Assembly: GCF_004571025.1 (NCBI RefSeq)
Contig: NZ_SPQT01000002.1
Location: 673,247 to 737,246 of the forward strand
Source of the DNA: Bradyrhizobium niftali
GTDB lineage: Bacteria; Pseudomonadota; Alphaproteobacteria; Rhizobiales; Xanthobacteraceae
Reading direction: 5' to 3'
DNA: 64,000 nucleotides
A program made the translations under genes and the position numbers. Below the pieces are notes generated by a model, which saw only the letters and a program-made list of their open reading frames with translations, did no database searches and was not told where the DNA came from. Shown piece by piece: positions 63,495 to 64,000 of this stretch (positions are counted from its first letter, which is position 1; each line of letters starts with the position of its first letter).

Positions 63495-64000
63495 CGTTGC
63501 CTCAAAGAGACCGATCGCAATGAAACAGAGTGGTAGCAAAGCCCTTCAAAAATACCGGTGATTGTGGCGCCTCATTGTTTCAGGAGTATTTCGTAATTCG
63601 AGATCTATGCTGCGTCGCAGACAGGTGCTTGGAACAACAATTGATGACCGCCGTCTCTGGTTCCTGGCCGGCCCCCGGCTGACCCCCGCTGCCTGGGGAA
63701 GACCGCCTCATGTGTGGATGGCCCCCGTCTTGCAAGAATTATTTTCGTGATGAGCAGTGGTCGCTTGCAGTCATGTGTCCGGCCTTTGTGCGCGGTCGTA
63801 CCTAACCGCTGGCCTTGATGGATTCCGCGGATCGAGGCCTTATCAGTTGGCCGGGTTCGAACGCCACTGAGGCGGTCAGGTTTCTCTCGATGCGTCGGGT
63901 GACCGACTCTGCCATCACGTGTTTTCACTCTCGCAAGCTGGCGGCACGCTCCTTAGCGGGTCATGCCGCCAATGCTGCGTTGCGGTAGGTGTCCTGTCTG
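63495..64000. other. Gene-free right end
   Basis: No supported gene was found. Overlapping open frames on both strands (for example 63605-63928 minus) have biased, non-protein-like composition. A 37-codon minus-strand ORF at 63802-63915 is only possible. The sequence could be rearranged or lie near a mobile-element edge, but no terminal repeats are seen. Confidence 0.35.

Noticed and set aside
63855..63880. GGTTCGAAC sequence like a tRNA T-loop
   Set aside because: The flanking 5-base stem does not pair and no acceptor or anticodon stem can be built.
63802..63915. 37-codon minus-strand ORF
   Set aside because: There is no clear ribosome site and no recognisable pattern, so it is not listed as a gene.

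Overview
The window looks like chromosomal DNA of a slow-growing Rhizobiales bacterium of the Bradyrhizobium type. The reasons are the high GC content, the dusB-ntrBC-ntrYX-hfq-hflX order, a fused ispDF gene, a cobalt-type nitrile hydratase, an F1-ATPase zeta-type inhibitor, and several families of dispersed palindromic intergenic repeats of the kind I associate with Bradyrhizobium genomes. No rRNA, tRNA, CRISPR array, complete insertion sequence or phage was seen.

Layout: 1-2.3 kb holds two c-type cytochrome genes (the first cut by the window edge) and a GNAT gene. 2.4-16.9 kb is a housekeeping and nitrogen-control block: pncC-ispDF on the minus strand, then dusB-ntrB-ntrC, ntrY-ntrX, hfq and hflX on the plus strand, then a GNAT gene, mazG, a membrane protein and queC. 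A strong hairpin after ntrC, and a tiny antisense membrane-protein ORF, separate ntrBC from ntrYX. 17.1-18.8 kb is a tightly overlapping nitrile hydratase operon (alpha, beta, activator). 18.8-24.0 kb holds an envelope protein, a dicarboxylate-type transporter and the metNIQ methionine ABC transporter. 24.2-29.0 kb is an apparent amide/amine catabolic island: an AraC regulator, a 6-aminohexanoate-dimer-hydrolase-like serine hydrolase, a copper amine oxidase and a cupin.

29.1-33.7 kb is an iron-uptake locus: a TonB-dependent siderophore receptor and a PepSY membrane protein (fegAB-like), preceded by two Irr/ICE-like palindromes and divergent from a PilZ-HTH fusion regulator. 33.8-38.2 kb holds a secreted unknown, a pirin and isochorismatase-family pair divergent from a LysR regulator, and an M24 peptidase. 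38.7-43.2 kb is an RND efflux pair and 43.4-48.0 kb is a TRAP transporter plus acyl-CoA synthetase operon. 48.1-56.9 kb is a minus-strand block (MBL hydrolase, tatD, metG, holB, tmk, dacC, rlpA) interrupted by a plus-strand alpha/beta hydrolase; metG carries a histone H1-like lysine/alanine extension.

From about 57 kb to the end the DNA becomes gene-poor and carries mostly very short genes (single-span membrane peptides, a zinc-ribbon protein, coiled-coil and secreted proteins), hairpins, a dispersed repeat and a frameshifted relic. It looks like an accessory region. Functions are assigned from motifs and recollected family knowledge; no database search was possible.
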